The translations under genes were made by a program, and so were the position numbers. From assembly GCA_045539595.1 (NCBI GenBank), contig JAZQFQ010000045.1:1-55329 (forward strand): a DNA stretch of 55,329 nucleotides, in the 5' to 3' direction. Source of the stretch: SIG701 sp045539595 (lineage in GTDB: Bacteria; Bacillota; Clostridia; Oscillospirales; CAG-272). This document shows positions 1-9,177 of the stretch, piece by piece. Position 1 is the first letter of the stretch. Every line of letters starts with the position of its first letter. Under the pieces are notes generated by a model that worked only from the letters and a program-made list of their open reading frames with translations, was not told the DNA's origin and made no database searches.

Positions 1-595
1 CAGCGTCGACGAAATCAATGCAATCATTAACCGCGATCTGTACGAAGACGCATACGACAGACAGCTGACATCCCCCGCCCCCCATCGAGGAAAGCAGATC
101 GCCTACCGCATGGAAAACTTGCTTTCCCATTGCCCGCACTGTGGCACAATGGATTCGGTTTTCTCTAAAAAAGATATCGTCACCTGCAGCCACTGCGGTC
201 ACCACTTCCGTTATACAAAGTATGGTTTATTGGAAGGCATCGAGCAGACAACCGTGAAAGAATTATTCGCATGGCAAAAGCAGCAGGTTTTGCAGGATGC
301 CGCGGACAATGTTCCCTACTACTCCGCCTCCGGCACATTACATAGAATATCAGAACACACGCAGACCGAGCTTGCACATGATCGTGTCATAATGGATCGT
401 GATTCGCTTACCTGCGGTTCCATCATGATCAAACTGTCGGACATGACCGATATGGCAATGCACGGTCGGCATGCCCTGGTTTTCTCAGTCGGCGACACTT
501 ACTATGAACTGCTGTTGAACAATACTGCAAATGCATTAAAATTCCACTTATTGTATCAAGCTCATACATTTGGAGATATTACAAAATATAATTAA
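1..595 (+). CDS. Lysophospholipid acyltransferase-like protein, C-terminal part (cut by left edge)
   Basis: The frame is open from base 2 without a stop, so this is the C-terminal part (about 197 residues) of a longer protein; the first ATG at 110 is internal. It carries a zinc ribbon: CPHC, then about 18 residues, then CSHC. This follows a basic YRMENLL-type stretch, and the tail contains a beta-rich segment with a YYELLLNN motif. Clostridial 1-acyl-sn-glycerol-3-phosphate acyltransferase-like proteins carry a similar zinc ribbon and tail after the HX4D catalytic domain. The catalytic domain itself would lie outside the window, so the assignment rests on tail resemblance only. A small CCTGC/GCAGG hairpin lies between its stop and rubrerythrin. 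Confidence 0.55.
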   Translation, partial: SVDEINAIINRDLYEDAYDRQLTSPAPHRGKQIAYRMENLLSHCPHCGTMDSVFSKKDIVTCSHCGHHFRYTKYGLLEGIEQTTVKELFAWQKQQVLQDAADNVPYYSASGTLHRISEHTQTELAHDRVIMDRDSLTCGSIMIKLSDMTDMAMHGRHALVFSVGDTYYELLLNNTANALKFHLLYQAHTFGDITKYN

Positions 596-667
596 ATTAT
601 CGTTTCTTTTCTCACACAATGCATCCTGCTGTGTTGCAGGTAAAATAAACAAAACGGAGGAATAAAT

Positions 668-1210
668 ATGAGCAAGAATCCTTACGCCGGTACAAAAACC
701 GAAAAGAACCTGTGGGAAGCCTTTGCAGGAGAATCCCAGGCCCGCAACAAATACACCTATTTCGCCTCTGTGGCCAAAAAGGCCGGCTACGAGCAGATCG
801 CCGCCTTGTTCCTGCAAACCGCTGAGAATGAAAAAGAGCACGCCAAACTGTGGTTCAAGGCTCTTGGTGAACTGGGTGATACCGCCGAAAACCTGCAGCA
901 TGCCGCTGAAGGCGAAAACTACGAGTGGACCGATATGTATGACCGCATGGCAAAGGAAGCCGAGGAAGAGGGCTTTGTCGAGCTGGCAGCCAAATCCCGC
1001 GGCGTTGCAGCCATCGAAAAGTCTCACGAAGAGCGTTACCGCGCCCTGCTCAAGAACGTGGAGACCAAGGCCGTGTTTGAGAAGGCCGGCATCGTCATGT
1101 GGGAATGCCGCAATTGCGGTCATCTGGTGACCGGCACCAAAGCTCCTCAGCTGTGCCCCGTGTGTGCCCATCCCCAGAGCTTCTTCGAAGTACGCAAGGA
1201 AAATTACTGA
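668..1210 (+). CDS. rbr: Rubrerythrin
   Basis: A 180-aa diiron/rubredoxin protein that reduces peroxide in the cytoplasm of anaerobes. The N-terminal ferritin-like four-helix domain shows the expected Glu-rich helices: FAGESQARNKY near residues 19-29, ENEKEHA near 55-61, and EE..GF and EKSHEERY further on. The C-terminal rubredoxin knuckles are CRNCG and CPVCA, with the usual spacing. Length is typical. The start has a CGGAGG ribosome-binding site 7 nt upstream. It is followed 21 nt later by a strong bidirectional terminator, so it is probably a single-gene or two-gene unit with the upstream acyltransferase. Confidence 0.96.
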   Translation: MSKNPYAGTKTEKNLWEAFAGESQARNKYTYFASVAKKAGYEQIAALFLQTAENEKEHAKLWFKALGELGDTAENLQHAAEGENYEWTDMYDRMAKEAEEEGFVELAAKSRGVAAIEKSHEERYRALLKNVETKAVFEKAGIVMWECRNCGHLVTGTKAPQLCPVCAHPQSFFEVRKENY

Positions 1211-1231
1211 TCCCCTAAACTGAATACATAA

Positions 1232-1266
1232 AACTCCCCCTATGGGCTTCGCCCATAGGGGGAGTT
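1232..1266. terminator. Bidirectional Rho-independent terminator
   Basis: A perfect 16-bp inverted repeat (1232-1247 with 1251-1266) with a 3-nt loop and a GC-rich core of five C and GGGC/GCCC. It sits between two convergent genes: rubrerythrin (+) and the last gene of the polysaccharide locus (-). A-rich sequence on the left supplies the U-tract for the minus strand; the T-tract on the plus strand is weak. Confidence 0.85.
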
Positions 1267-1277
1267 CTTGATTGGAA

Positions 1278-2231
1278 TCACTTCAATAGTTTTTTCACAA
1301 ATGCTTTCAGTCGCGTTCTCAACCGTTTGGAATGCTTGACTGCATAGAACAAATCATGCTCTGCCAGGAGTTTTTCAAATTTTGCCGTTTCCGGCCGCAC
1401 ACGGCGGGGACGGATCACATTCGGATTCTTTGCAACGATCCGCTCAAAGGTGGTCGGATACAACTGCAATCCTTCCGCTGACAACAGCAGTTCTCTTCCC
1501 TTCTCTGTATGGACGAGGATGGCGGATACGCCGTCCTTATTCCAGAACGCATCTCCTTCGGCGGCGCCCCAGAAATCGCCGATCATCAGATCGCCGGTGC
1601 GGTTGTTGCCGCGGAAAGCGCAGGTATAGCATGCCTTTTTCGCCAGCATACTGAACGCATATCCGTATTCGGTGTGATAAAACTCTTCCCGGAAGATTTG
1701 TCCGTTCTCAAATTTTGCATAAAGATATCCCGGCGTCCACGCGTCCATTTTCTTCTTCACGGAAAAATCCACGATGGGGCTATTGAATTTTTCCTGCAGA
1801 TAGTCCACATACTGACGATGCACCGTCGGCAAGGTGGGGCCGTGACAGATCAATTCCACAGCGATCAATCCGTCATACTCCCGTCCCAAGAAAGAACGGA
1901 GTGCCGCCACCACACAGGGCAATCCGAAAAACAACACGGTCTCGCCTGCCTCAAGAAGGGCTTGCACATCACGGTACACCGTGCCCTTATTGGCATCCAC
2001 ATACTTGGAGCCTTTAAGAGCGTCGAGCTGCTCCGCATCGCAAACGATTCTGTACACAGCCTCTGTGAAATCGCTGCTGTAGGCAACCCCTGCCACATAT
2101 CCGCCCCGGCGGATCACCGCCCGGGCCAAGGCGGTAGCCACTCCGCCGGAGGAACACTCCAGCAATTCACCGCTGTCCTTCAAATATCCTGCATAAGCGG
2201 CCATATCGTGCCCGCTGTATTCCTCGTACAT
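1278..2231 (-). CDS. FrhB-like (coenzyme F420 hydrogenase/dehydrogenase beta subunit family) protein lacking the ferredoxin domain
   Basis: A 317-aa protein of the FrhB/FdhB family, often encoded beside polysaccharide pyruvyl transferases in polysaccharide clusters. Visible family features are SSGGVATALA near residue 27, GLPCVVAALR, ELICHGPT, and the late CYTCAFRGNNRTGDL...GDFWG block. Most relatives begin with a two-cluster 4Fe-4S ferredoxin domain (CxxCxxC); none is present here, so this is a shortened version. I chose ATG 2231 over ATG 2264 because AAGGGAG lies 6 nt upstream. It is the last gene of the minus-strand locus. It may carry out a flavin-linked redox step on a glycan or precursor, but the substrate is unknown. 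Confidence 0.8.
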   Translation of the reverse strand: MYEEYSGHDMAAYAGYLKDSGELLECSSGGVATALARAVIRRGGYVAGVAYSSDFTEAVYRIVCDAEQLDALKGSKYVDANKGTVYRDVQALLEAGETVLFFGLPCVVAALRSFLGREYDGLIAVELICHGPTLPTVHRQYVDYLQEKFNSPIVDFSVKKKMDAWTPGYLYAKFENGQIFREEFYHTEYGYAFSMLAKKACYTCAFRGNNRTGDLMIGDFWGAAEGDAFWNKDGVSAILVHTEKGRELLLSAEGLQLYPTTFERIVAKNPNVIRPRRVRPETAKFEKLLAEHDLFYAVKHSKRLRTRLKAFVKKLLK

Positions 2232-2279
2232 AATTATCTCCCTTATGAATCGCCGGGCAAACAAAATCCATCCTCAGCG

Positions 2280-3779
2280 TCATTTTTTAAACCGGAATTT
2301 TTTCATGCTGCGGAACATATCCGGGTATATCAAGCCGCCAGACAGTACGCCGACGCAGCCAACCAAAAGAAATGTACAAAAACCTGCCGGAATCCATCGC
2401 CAGTAATTGTACATGGGCACATACTGTACGCATTCCATACCGAGCAGTGCAGTGCCGAGCAATATACCCGTGGTTACCGCCATTCGGAACAGCATGCGGG
2501 ATACATTCAATCCCAACACATGTCTGCCGGAGAATACGGTATAGAAGATGCATTTGAACACCGTGGCTGAAAGAGTACCTACAGCCACGCCGATCAGCGG
2601 ACTATAGGGTACCAACGCCAAAGAAACACCCACATTGATGATCGCCTCTCCATAAGCGCCCACACGGCTCTCCCTCAGTTTATTGGCCGCAATCGTCAGA
2701 TTGAAGCAAGGCAGCACCAGGCAGTTCAAAGCCTCCGCCATAACGATCAGCAGAGCAAATACAGGCTGCGCATACTCCACATCCGTCACGCTGAACGTAT
2801 ACAACTCAACAAACGGTACAATCAGTATGGCAGTTGTCCCGAAAAAGGCGATCACCAAAACGGTAAGCAGCATCTTATATCGTTTGTATGCCGTATGCAG
2901 TTCTTCCTGTTCGCCTTTGGCAATCATTTCCCCAAACACCGCTTCCATGCCGCCGGTGAAAGAAGTAACGATGTTCCGCATACTGAACGTGATCATATGA
3001 TAGACGGAGTACACCGCTACCGTCTTCAGATCGGACAGCACCGTCAGGATCAGAACATCTGTATTATTCTGGACCACATACGCCATATGCTGGGCAATAC
3101 CGGTGGCTTTGTTTGCCAGCACCGCCCGCGTTTTGGATTTCTTTATGGAATAGTGCGCTTTCAGATACAGCGTGAATATGACCGGTTTCAATATGAAAAC
3201 CAGGCTGCTGGCCAACTTTACCCACAAAATATCCGCGCCGAATGAAATCAGAAGCGAAATCGCAAGTACATTCAGAATATTGGATACGATGGCCACCGAA
3301 TTGACAACGTATTGCCGTTGATCCGCGTTGAGGAGGGTGATGTTGGAAATGCCCCACATGTATTCCGCGAATTTACTGATCGCGATGACGATAACGAGGC
3401 CAAACACATACTCCCGCGAAAAAGCGGTCACTTCGGCAATATCATAATAGAAGAACGCCAAAAGCAGGGTATATCCCAAAAATGCCGCACCAATGATGGA
3501 AAAGAAACGCTTCACCGCCAGATAAATGCGGCTGATTTCCTCCTTATCTCCTACCGCCAAAGGACCGTACAGTGCCCCTCTGGCCACACGGCCTATGCCG
3601 CCCTCGAACAGCGAAATATACGCCAGAAACTGGGCAATGGATGTGGTGGCACCGTATGCTTCCGAGCCAAAACGTCCAATCATAAGCCACGGAATGACCA
3701 CTCCTGCCGCCGTAGTAACGAGCTGGCTGAGCAAGGTGGATCCCGCATTGATTCTCGCTCTTTGCATTCGTTTATCCAT
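2280..3779 (-). CDS. Wzx-like polysaccharide flippase (MOP superfamily)
   Basis: A 499-aa polytopic membrane protein with roughly 12-14 hydrophobic segments. The N-terminus (RINAGSTLLSQLV.....PWLMIGRFGSEAYG) is typical of PST/MATE-type oligosaccharide exporters. The predicted role is flipping undecaprenyl-linked repeat units across the cytoplasmic membrane. Its start overlaps the end of the pyruvyl transferase gene by 8 bp, so the two are translationally coupled. Family level is secure; substrate is not inferable. Confidence 0.88.
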   Translation of the reverse strand: MDKRMQRARINAGSTLLSQLVTTAAGVVIPWLMIGRFGSEAYGATTSIAQFLAYISLFEGGIGRVARGALYGPLAVGDKEEISRIYLAVKRFFSIIGAAFLGYTLLLAFFYYDIAEVTAFSREYVFGLVIVIAISKFAEYMWGISNITLLNADQRQYVVNSVAIVSNILNVLAISLLISFGADILWVKLASSLVFILKPVIFTLYLKAHYSIKKSKTRAVLANKATGIAQHMAYVVQNNTDVLILTVLSDLKTVAVYSVYHMITFSMRNIVTSFTGGMEAVFGEMIAKGEQEELHTAYKRYKMLLTVLVIAFFGTTAILIVPFVELYTFSVTDVEYAQPVFALLIVMAEALNCLVLPCFNLTIAANKLRESRVGAYGEAIINVGVSLALVPYSPLIGVAVGTLSATVFKCIFYTVFSGRHVLGLNVSRMLFRMAVTTGILLGTALLGMECVQYVPMYNYWRWIPAGFCTFLLVGCVGVLSGGLIYPDMFRSMKKFRFKK

Positions 3780-4887
3780 GACTTACTTCCTCTCGCAGAG
3801 CGTCTTCCAGATAGCGCATGGAATCCCGGCAAAGCGCGGGGAGTTTGCTCTCCGCCACAGAATAATCGCATTGTAAGTCGTCATCGCACATACCATTTTT
3901 CACGACGCGATCCTGTAAGCCCAGCATTTCCGTGATATGGGCGAGCCGTGAATTGGTATCCGAGGAGAACTCCACATAAAAATTCTTCCGATAAATGATG
4001 GAAAACGCCGTTCCGTGGAACGAATTTGTTACCACATAGTGTGCATGATGGATAAGATACAGCCACTCAGCGGGGGAAACATCCACAGCGAACTGCATCA
4101 TCGGATCGCGGTTCCGCATTTTTTTGATGGCATTTCCGCCGATGATTACGATCTTCATGCCCGTTTTTTCCGAAAGAGCACGGCAATAAGAGAAAAGGCT
4201 GGGGGAGCTTCTGACCGTATAAAACAATATATATTTCCCGCGTCCCAGGGGATGCTCCCGTTCCTGCGCAGACCATTCCCCTGCATCCAACAGCATCGAT
4301 GGATCCACCACAATTGGCACAACTTGTCCTGTCATTTCCTCCATCAGACTCTGTCCGGAACGCTCCCGCACCGACAGCGCCGCGAATCGTTTCAGTTCCA
4401 GGGAAACGGCCGAAGCGAATCCGCCGTCCAGGCAATCCACGCCGAAACTGGGTGCATACGCAATGCGCCTGGTATTGTCTGTGCAAAAATCCAGAAAATA
4501 ACTCAAATCCGAATCGGTAATGTTGGGATTCCACACCTGATCGCTTCCGCAGATGGCCGCATCATACCGTGCATCCGCCAAGGAAAGCCTCGCCTTATGT
4601 GTAATCGCCTGCGCGGGAACCAGTTTCATATTCTGTTGTTCAAAATCACGAAAATTTTTCTCCAGCCGTCTGTGCAGAACCGCTCTCGCCCGGAAGCGTA
4701 CCACATCCCGCAGGCTGCGCTGTGCATAGGCTTTTGTCATATGCTTGCCGGCCTTCATATAGGGGTTGTGGTAATTGATGATCTCCGCATCGTGGCCGAG
4801 TTTCTTTACTGTATAATACAGGGCATACATCTGCAAAGATGCGCCGTAACTGGTTGAATTGGGAAAGGTAAGTATTCCGACTTTCAT
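3772..4887 (-). CDS. Polysaccharide pyruvyl transferase family protein (CsaB-like)
   Basis: A 371-aa protein starting MKVGILTFPNSTSYGASLQ, the typical N-terminus of the family that transfers pyruvate ketals (or related groups) to surface polysaccharides. Also visible are the CGSDQVWNP motif near residue 120, IAYAPSFG, and the late VTNSFHGTAFSII motif near residue 290. Cytoplasmic, no signal peptide. An AGGAGAAGG-type ribosome-binding site sits just upstream of ATG 4887. It lies downstream of two tandem hairpins (4925-5012), so it may depend on read-through or on a local promoter I could not identify. Confidence 0.9.
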   Translation of the reverse strand: MKVGILTFPNSTSYGASLQMYALYYTVKKLGHDAEIINYHNPYMKAGKHMTKAYAQRSLRDVVRFRARAVLHRRLEKNFRDFEQQNMKLVPAQAITHKARLSLADARYDAAICGSDQVWNPNITDSDLSYFLDFCTDNTRRIAYAPSFGVDCLDGGFASAVSLELKRFAALSVRERSGQSLMEEMTGQVVPIVVDPSMLLDAGEWSAQEREHPLGRGKYILFYTVRSSPSLFSYCRALSEKTGMKIVIIGGNAIKKMRNRDPMMQFAVDVSPAEWLYLIHHAHYVVTNSFHGTAFSIIYRKNFYVEFSSDTNSRLAHITEMLGLQDRVVKNGMCDDDLQCDYSVAESKLPALCRDSMRYLEDALREEVSHG

Positions 4888-4924
4888 TGCCTTCTCCTAT
4901 CCTTTTGTCTATCCGAAAAACAAT

Positions 4925-4956
4925 AGAATACAGACAATAACTATTGTCTGTATTCT
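4925..4956 (-). terminator. Hairpin, possible terminator
   Basis: A perfect 15-bp inverted repeat (4925-4939 with 4942-4956), AT-rich, read on the minus strand and followed by a T-rich tail (complement of 4915-4924). It sits between the secreted-protein block and the pyruvyl transferase gene. It could alternatively be an operator, since it is a long perfect palindrome 38 nt before the start codon. Confidence 0.5.
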
Positions 4957-4982
4957 GCTATGTTTCGAAGAAAACAATCTTA

Positions 4983-5012
4983 TTGCTGCCAAGCCCGGGG
5001 GCTTGGCAGCAA
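4983..5012 (-). terminator. Rho-independent terminator after the 1,064-aa secreted protein
   Basis: A perfect 13-bp inverted repeat (4983-4995 with 5000-5012) with a 4-nt CGGG loop. It starts 13 bp past the stop of the gene at 5026-8220. On the minus strand it is followed by an AT-rich tail with an interrupted T-tract. With the second hairpin 27 bp further on it forms a tandem pair. Confidence 0.6.
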
Positions 5013-5025
5013 CAAGAACATCGAA

Positions 5026-8000
5026 TCAGTTTGCTGTGGGGTAGTATTTGCCGTCAGTACCCCAATCGTACATACCGGGAGCCAGTTTGCCGCCCAGGTT
5101 GGTAGGCCAGTATTTGCCGGTAGCGAGCTGGCCGTTGGACTTGACGTAAATGTAGAAGGTGGCGCCCTCTTCATCGATCAGTTCCACAACGCCGGCACCG
5201 GTTACACACTTGCCATCCTGGATGTAGTACAGAGCACCGTTCACTTCTGCAATGCCGTCCTCGTATCCGGAATAGTCGATGGGATCTACCATCTTACCGT
5301 CCGCACCGAAGGTGTACAGACCGGCAACCACTTCCAGATCGTTGGTCTTGGCAACCCAGTACTCTCTGTTTGCCACGACAACGCCGTTGGAGCGTACATA
5401 GTAGTAATCGGTATCAACCTTGATCAGACCGGCTCCGATGGCCAGAGTGTAGTCCTCGTTGTAGTAGTAGCCATCAACGATGCCCTGGTTCTTCTCCAGT
5501 TTGCCTTCTCCGTCGAAGATATAGATCACGCCGGAGCCAACACGCAGGCCGGTACCGCAGTCGCGGGTAGCATAAACCTTGCCGGTGGCCAGGACGTTGC
5601 CGCCTACGGTCTTATCGCCGGAGTAGTAGTAGTAATCCGCACCGATCTTTACCATACCAACATGCCAGGGAGCCATGCCGTTGACAGCGTAGCTGCTGCC
5701 GTTGGCAACGGGACCGGTGTAGTCGTTCTGGAACACGCCGTTCTCATCGAAGTAGAACACAGCGGTCGTTGCATCGGAGTACTTGGAGGTATCCTTGTGG
5801 CTGTTGTAGTAAGCCAGATCGTCCGCATTGGGTGCGTAGGTCACATTATCGATCGCCACGGTAGGATAGGGAACGCGGGTCAGGCCAGTTGCCTTGATCT
5901 GTTCGTCGAGGTAGTAATACCACTCGCCATCAATCTCATTCCAACCGGAGTGAATGACAACTTCCCACTGCGCATATACAGTCAGATCAGCCTTGAAAAC
6001 ATATTTACCGGGGGTAAGATCGATATCATCGCCGGTACCGTCAGCCTTAGTGTTCCAGCCAACAAACTTGTAGCCTTCCTTCGTCGGATCGGCAGGAACT
6101 GCGTTAAAGGGATCTCCATACGCGGAACTAATAGCACGCACCGAATCGCCGTTGCTGAACTTACCGCCAGTCGCATCCATGAACAGTACGAATCTCTCAA
6201 CAGCATTGCAGACGCAGACGTGGTTGGTGTAGGTATGTGCCTCATTTGTTACATACACGGCACCGCAGCAGTCATACGTTGCAGAGTGGTTCTTGCCGTT
6301 GTTGGTGTAGTTAACCTTGTCGGAGGCGTGGTTTGTGCTGTCAGGCGCGATGTAACCGTCGCCGCCTGCTGATTTCCATGCCGCCAGATCTTCGATCGGG
6401 TCGGTTGCAGCGGCATCTTCGTATGCCTTGGTGCATTCGCACACATAGTATGCCTTATGACCGGCAGTAGTACAAGTTGCCTCTGCAGCCTCGTGTGCGG
6501 TCAGAGTAGTGGTACCGCAAACGTGTTCATCCTCAAAAATAGGCTGTGCATACAGATCGTACGCGGGCATGGTATCACCGGTGTATTCACCGCTGAATAC
6601 CTTGTTTACTTCATCATAAGCGGTGTAGAACTTCCAACCCTTGAAGGTTTTTCCCGCAGGAGTATCGGAACCAACAGTATCTGCCTCCCGGGAAAGAGAA
6701 GTACCTACTGCAACATTTCTGGAAATTGCTTCACCGTCGGCACTATGCTCTTTGATCCAATACACCTCGGGCGCATTGGGCTCACCGCACACGCACGCAT
6801 TGGTTTCAGGATCATATACATGAGGAACGCGGGCATTGTAGCCGCAGGCGCAGGCTACATCGTGTGTATCGATGAGCTTATATGAATACGTAAGTTCCAC
6901 GTGGTTGTCAGGATTCACAGGTGTTGCCACAGAGGTCTTGTCGACAATCTCCGTGGTTCCCTGTTCATCGCTGTAGTACTTACCGCAAGAACTATCAGAG
7001 CAGTACCAGTACTCAATGTTACCGGGATTCTGGCAGTCCGCCTCCACAGCGGGAACGTGAGTCAGCGCACAAACGTGAATGAGCTCCCACTGTGCGGTGA
7101 ACGTCACATTGCCGGTTACCGTGTAGGTGTCCGTGGTGGGATCGTAAACCTGACCGTCGGTGTCCGCCTTCCAGCCCACAAAAGTGTATCCGGTCTTCAT
7201 CACACCGTTGATCCATGTTGTATGACCAATCTCAATGCTGCCACTGCCATCGTTCGGAATCAGCTCATAGCCGTACGGAATTGAACGTACTTCATTCTCG
7301 GTGCTTCCCCCCCAGTTACCGCCGTTATAAACATAGGTAACTGTGAAAGTTTCCACCGCGTTGCAAACGCACGCATGGGTGTTCGCGTCGAAGGTACAAG
7401 TTATATTTTTTTGGACCGTCGTCTGACAATCCAGACAATACTGATTGTGAGTACCGTTATTATTATTATCGTAACGAAACCCGGCCGTATGACCGTGACC
7501 TTTCACATTACCGTATGTAGCGCCGCAAGCGGAGCAAACTGCCTTTTCGGTGCAGGTTGCGGTGCCGCCGGAGCACTCTACGGAAGCGGTTACAACGTGA
7601 CCGTTGCAAGCTTCATTGGTGCAAACGAGCTTGTGGGTTGCGCCATCACCATTCGGCACTGCCTTGGTAGTGGAGTGGTCGCAAGAGGGAGCGGCAGCCT
7701 TGATAGTGAGGGTAGCGGTGGCTCCGTCGCCTCTATAACCATCTGTTCCATCAGAATCCTCATATGCGGTAAATACCGCTGTTCCTGCACTTTTCGCAAC
7801 GAAAGTAGCAGTGAAGAGAACATTACCATAGTAGTTGGATTCACTTGTACCAATTACAGCCAATCCTATCTGACTGTTCGTATTAGCCTGTGTCAAATTA
7901 GATACAGTCGCTTCAACTTCTTTAGGTCTTTCCTTTCTTTCAACAAAGAAGTATCCCGGGTCTTCTTCACCAAGAGGACCTACGATGCTCGTGCATTCAA

Positions 8001-8220
8001 GCAGAGTATTATCAAAGCGCACACCACACAAAAGCGTAGCTGCTTTCATATCATTGAAGCTAAGCGTAATAGTTACGGTATCTCCAACATTTACTTCGGT
8101 CGGTACAGACGAAAGCACAACATTGGTTGCGCCGTTTGCTGCCAGAGCAACCACAGATATCCCTGCGGTCATCATAGTCAGGCACAGCAAAACAGCAAAC
8201 AGTTTTGTCAATTTTCTCAT
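5026..8220 (-). CDS. Secreted cohesin-like / Listeria-Bacteroides repeat / choline-binding-like repeat protein
   Basis: A 1,064-aa exported protein. Residues 1-26 form a signal peptide ending near VVALAA. Residues ~27-165 look like a cohesin-type beta-sandwich (VNVGDTVTITLSFND, then FDNTLLE, then VLFTATF). Next come Cys-pair repeats (CTEKAVCSACGA type) interleaved with about three Listeria-Bacteroides-like repeats containing GYTFVGW, KTFKGWKF and GYKFVGWNT. From about residue 735 to the end are repeats resembling choline/glucan-binding modules (GWNEIDGEWYYYLDE, then DGYYYNED, DTDYYYVRSNG and similar). No dockerin or LPXTG signal is seen. ATG 8220 was chosen because GAGGAG lies 7 nt upstream, too close to the alternative ATG at 8226. 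It is the last gene of the secreted block. The cohesin call is by fold-level resemblance and is tentative. Confidence 0.78.
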   Translation of the reverse strand: MRKLTKLFAVLLCLTMMTAGISVVALAANGATNVVLSSVPTEVNVGDTVTITLSFNDMKAATLLCGVRFDNTLLECTSIVGPLGEEDPGYFFVERKERPKEVEATVSNLTQANTNSQIGLAVIGTSESNYYGNVLFTATFVAKSAGTAVFTAYEDSDGTDGYRGDGATATLTIKAAAPSCDHSTTKAVPNGDGATHKLVCTNEACNGHVVTASVECSGGTATCTEKAVCSACGATYGNVKGHGHTAGFRYDNNNNGTHNQYCLDCQTTVQKNITCTFDANTHACVCNAVETFTVTYVYNGGNWGGSTENEVRSIPYGYELIPNDGSGSIEIGHTTWINGVMKTGYTFVGWKADTDGQVYDPTTDTYTVTGNVTFTAQWELIHVCALTHVPAVEADCQNPGNIEYWYCSDSSCGKYYSDEQGTTEIVDKTSVATPVNPDNHVELTYSYKLIDTHDVACACGYNARVPHVYDPETNACVCGEPNAPEVYWIKEHSADGEAISRNVAVGTSLSREADTVGSDTPAGKTFKGWKFYTAYDEVNKVFSGEYTGDTMPAYDLYAQPIFEDEHVCGTTTLTAHEAAEATCTTAGHKAYYVCECTKAYEDAAATDPIEDLAAWKSAGGDGYIAPDSTNHASDKVNYTNNGKNHSATYDCCGAVYVTNEAHTYTNHVCVCNAVERFVLFMDATGGKFSNGDSVRAISSAYGDPFNAVPADPTKEGYKFVGWNTKADGTGDDIDLTPGKYVFKADLTVYAQWEVVIHSGWNEIDGEWYYYLDEQIKATGLTRVPYPTVAIDNVTYAPNADDLAYYNSHKDTSKYSDATTAVFYFDENGVFQNDYTGPVANGSSYAVNGMAPWHVGMVKIGADYYYYSGDKTVGGNVLATGKVYATRDCGTGLRVGSGVIYIFDGEGKLEKNQGIVDGYYYNEDYTLAIGAGLIKVDTDYYYVRSNGVVVANREYWVAKTNDLEVVAGLYTFGADGKMVDPIDYSGYEDGIAEVNGALYYIQDGKCVTGAGVVELIDEEGATFYIYVKSNGQLATGKYWPTNLGGKLAPGMYDWGTDGKYYPTAN

Positions 8221-8231
8221 TTTCATTCTCC

Positions 8232-9125
8232 TCAAATATCCTGATCCCAATCAGTGATTATTCCCGCAGCATAGCATGCGAGTTTGGTAACATCAGCCGC
8301 AGTGATTTCTCCATCACCATTTACTTCACCATTTGCCAACGCAACAGGATCAGTAATGAATTCGATACCCGCCGCATGCTGGGCCAAAAGTGTAACGTCT
8401 GCTGCAGTAATTTCACCATCCAGGTTTACATCACCCTTCAGGCCGGTCGCAGGCTTTTTAGCCCCGCAGACGCAATCGCCGTTTGTGAAGTCGTGATCCC
8501 AGTCGGTATTATCGATCATTTTGCCGCACTCACATACCTGCCAATGGGAGTCTTCATCGAACTCGTACTTGGCGAATGTACAAGTATGGCCTACCACCTC
8601 AATGACAATCTCCAAGGTCTCCGAGGTTTCATCGGGCTCGGCATCCGTGCCCGCATACACCGTTTTGGCAAATCCGATCTTGTACATGCCGCTGGGGGTA
8701 TTCGCCGCCACCGTGTAGGTGGCGGTCATGAATACGTACCCTTGAGGCAATGTGACCGGAGAATTGATTTGTCCGTTTACCCACATCATCTCGCCTCCGG
8801 CGGCCGCGCCGTATGCATAGTTGTTGGGGTCCGCGGGAAGGGATGCGTTAAGCACTACGTCGCCGGTCAGCGTGATATTGCCGGTGCTGTCGGCTATATC
8901 CCATGCTCCTTGCAGAGCATAGCAGGTCAACGATTCTTTCACGATCATCTGGATCGTTACCGTCTGCGGATTATTGCCATCCATCACCACGGTAGGCGTG
9001 GTGGTAACCAACTGCCATTTTTCCGTAAACTCGTTATCCGCCGCGCTGACCATAAAGCTTAACGAGATGATCAACAGTGAAATTGTCAACAATAACGAAG
9101 CAGCTTTAAAAACTCTTGTCTTCAT
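8232..9125 (-). CDS. Small secreted cohesin-like/dockerin protein
   Basis: A 297-aa exported protein with a signal peptide (about residues 1-29, ending MVSAADNE). Residues ~30-165 form a cohesin-like/Ig-type beta-sandwich. A short Cys/His linker follows (HWQVCECGK, then DCVCGAKK). Residues 228-297 are a clear type-I-like dockerin: two calcium-loop repeats (GDVNLDGEITAADVTLL and EVNGDGEITAADVTKL), each followed by a helix. It has the layout expected of an adaptor that can both bind and be bound. ATG 9125 was chosen over an upstream start because the upstream extension is not signal-like and AAGGAGG lies 13 nt upstream. The gap to the next gene is only 11 nt, so the two are co-transcribed. Confidence 0.85.
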   Translation of the reverse strand: MKTRVFKAASLLLTISLLIISLSFMVSAADNEFTEKWQLVTTTPTVVMDGNNPQTVTIQMIVKESLTCYALQGAWDIADSTGNITLTGDVVLNASLPADPNNYAYGAAAGGEMMWVNGQINSPVTLPQGYVFMTATYTVAANTPSGMYKIGFAKTVYAGTDAEPDETSETLEIVIEVVGHTCTFAKYEFDEDSHWQVCECGKMIDNTDWDHDFTNGDCVCGAKKPATGLKGDVNLDGEITAADVTLLAQHAAGIEFITDPVALANGEVNGDGEITAADVTKLACYAAGIITDWDQDI

Positions 9126-9177
9126 CGTATTGGATTTTCCTCCTTGAATTATGTTTGTGTGTAATCTCAACGTATGC

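Noticed and set aside
668..1210. Second antisense gene opposite rubrerythrin (548-1171)
   Set aside because: Fully overlaps a textbook rubrerythrin and has no recognisable domain.
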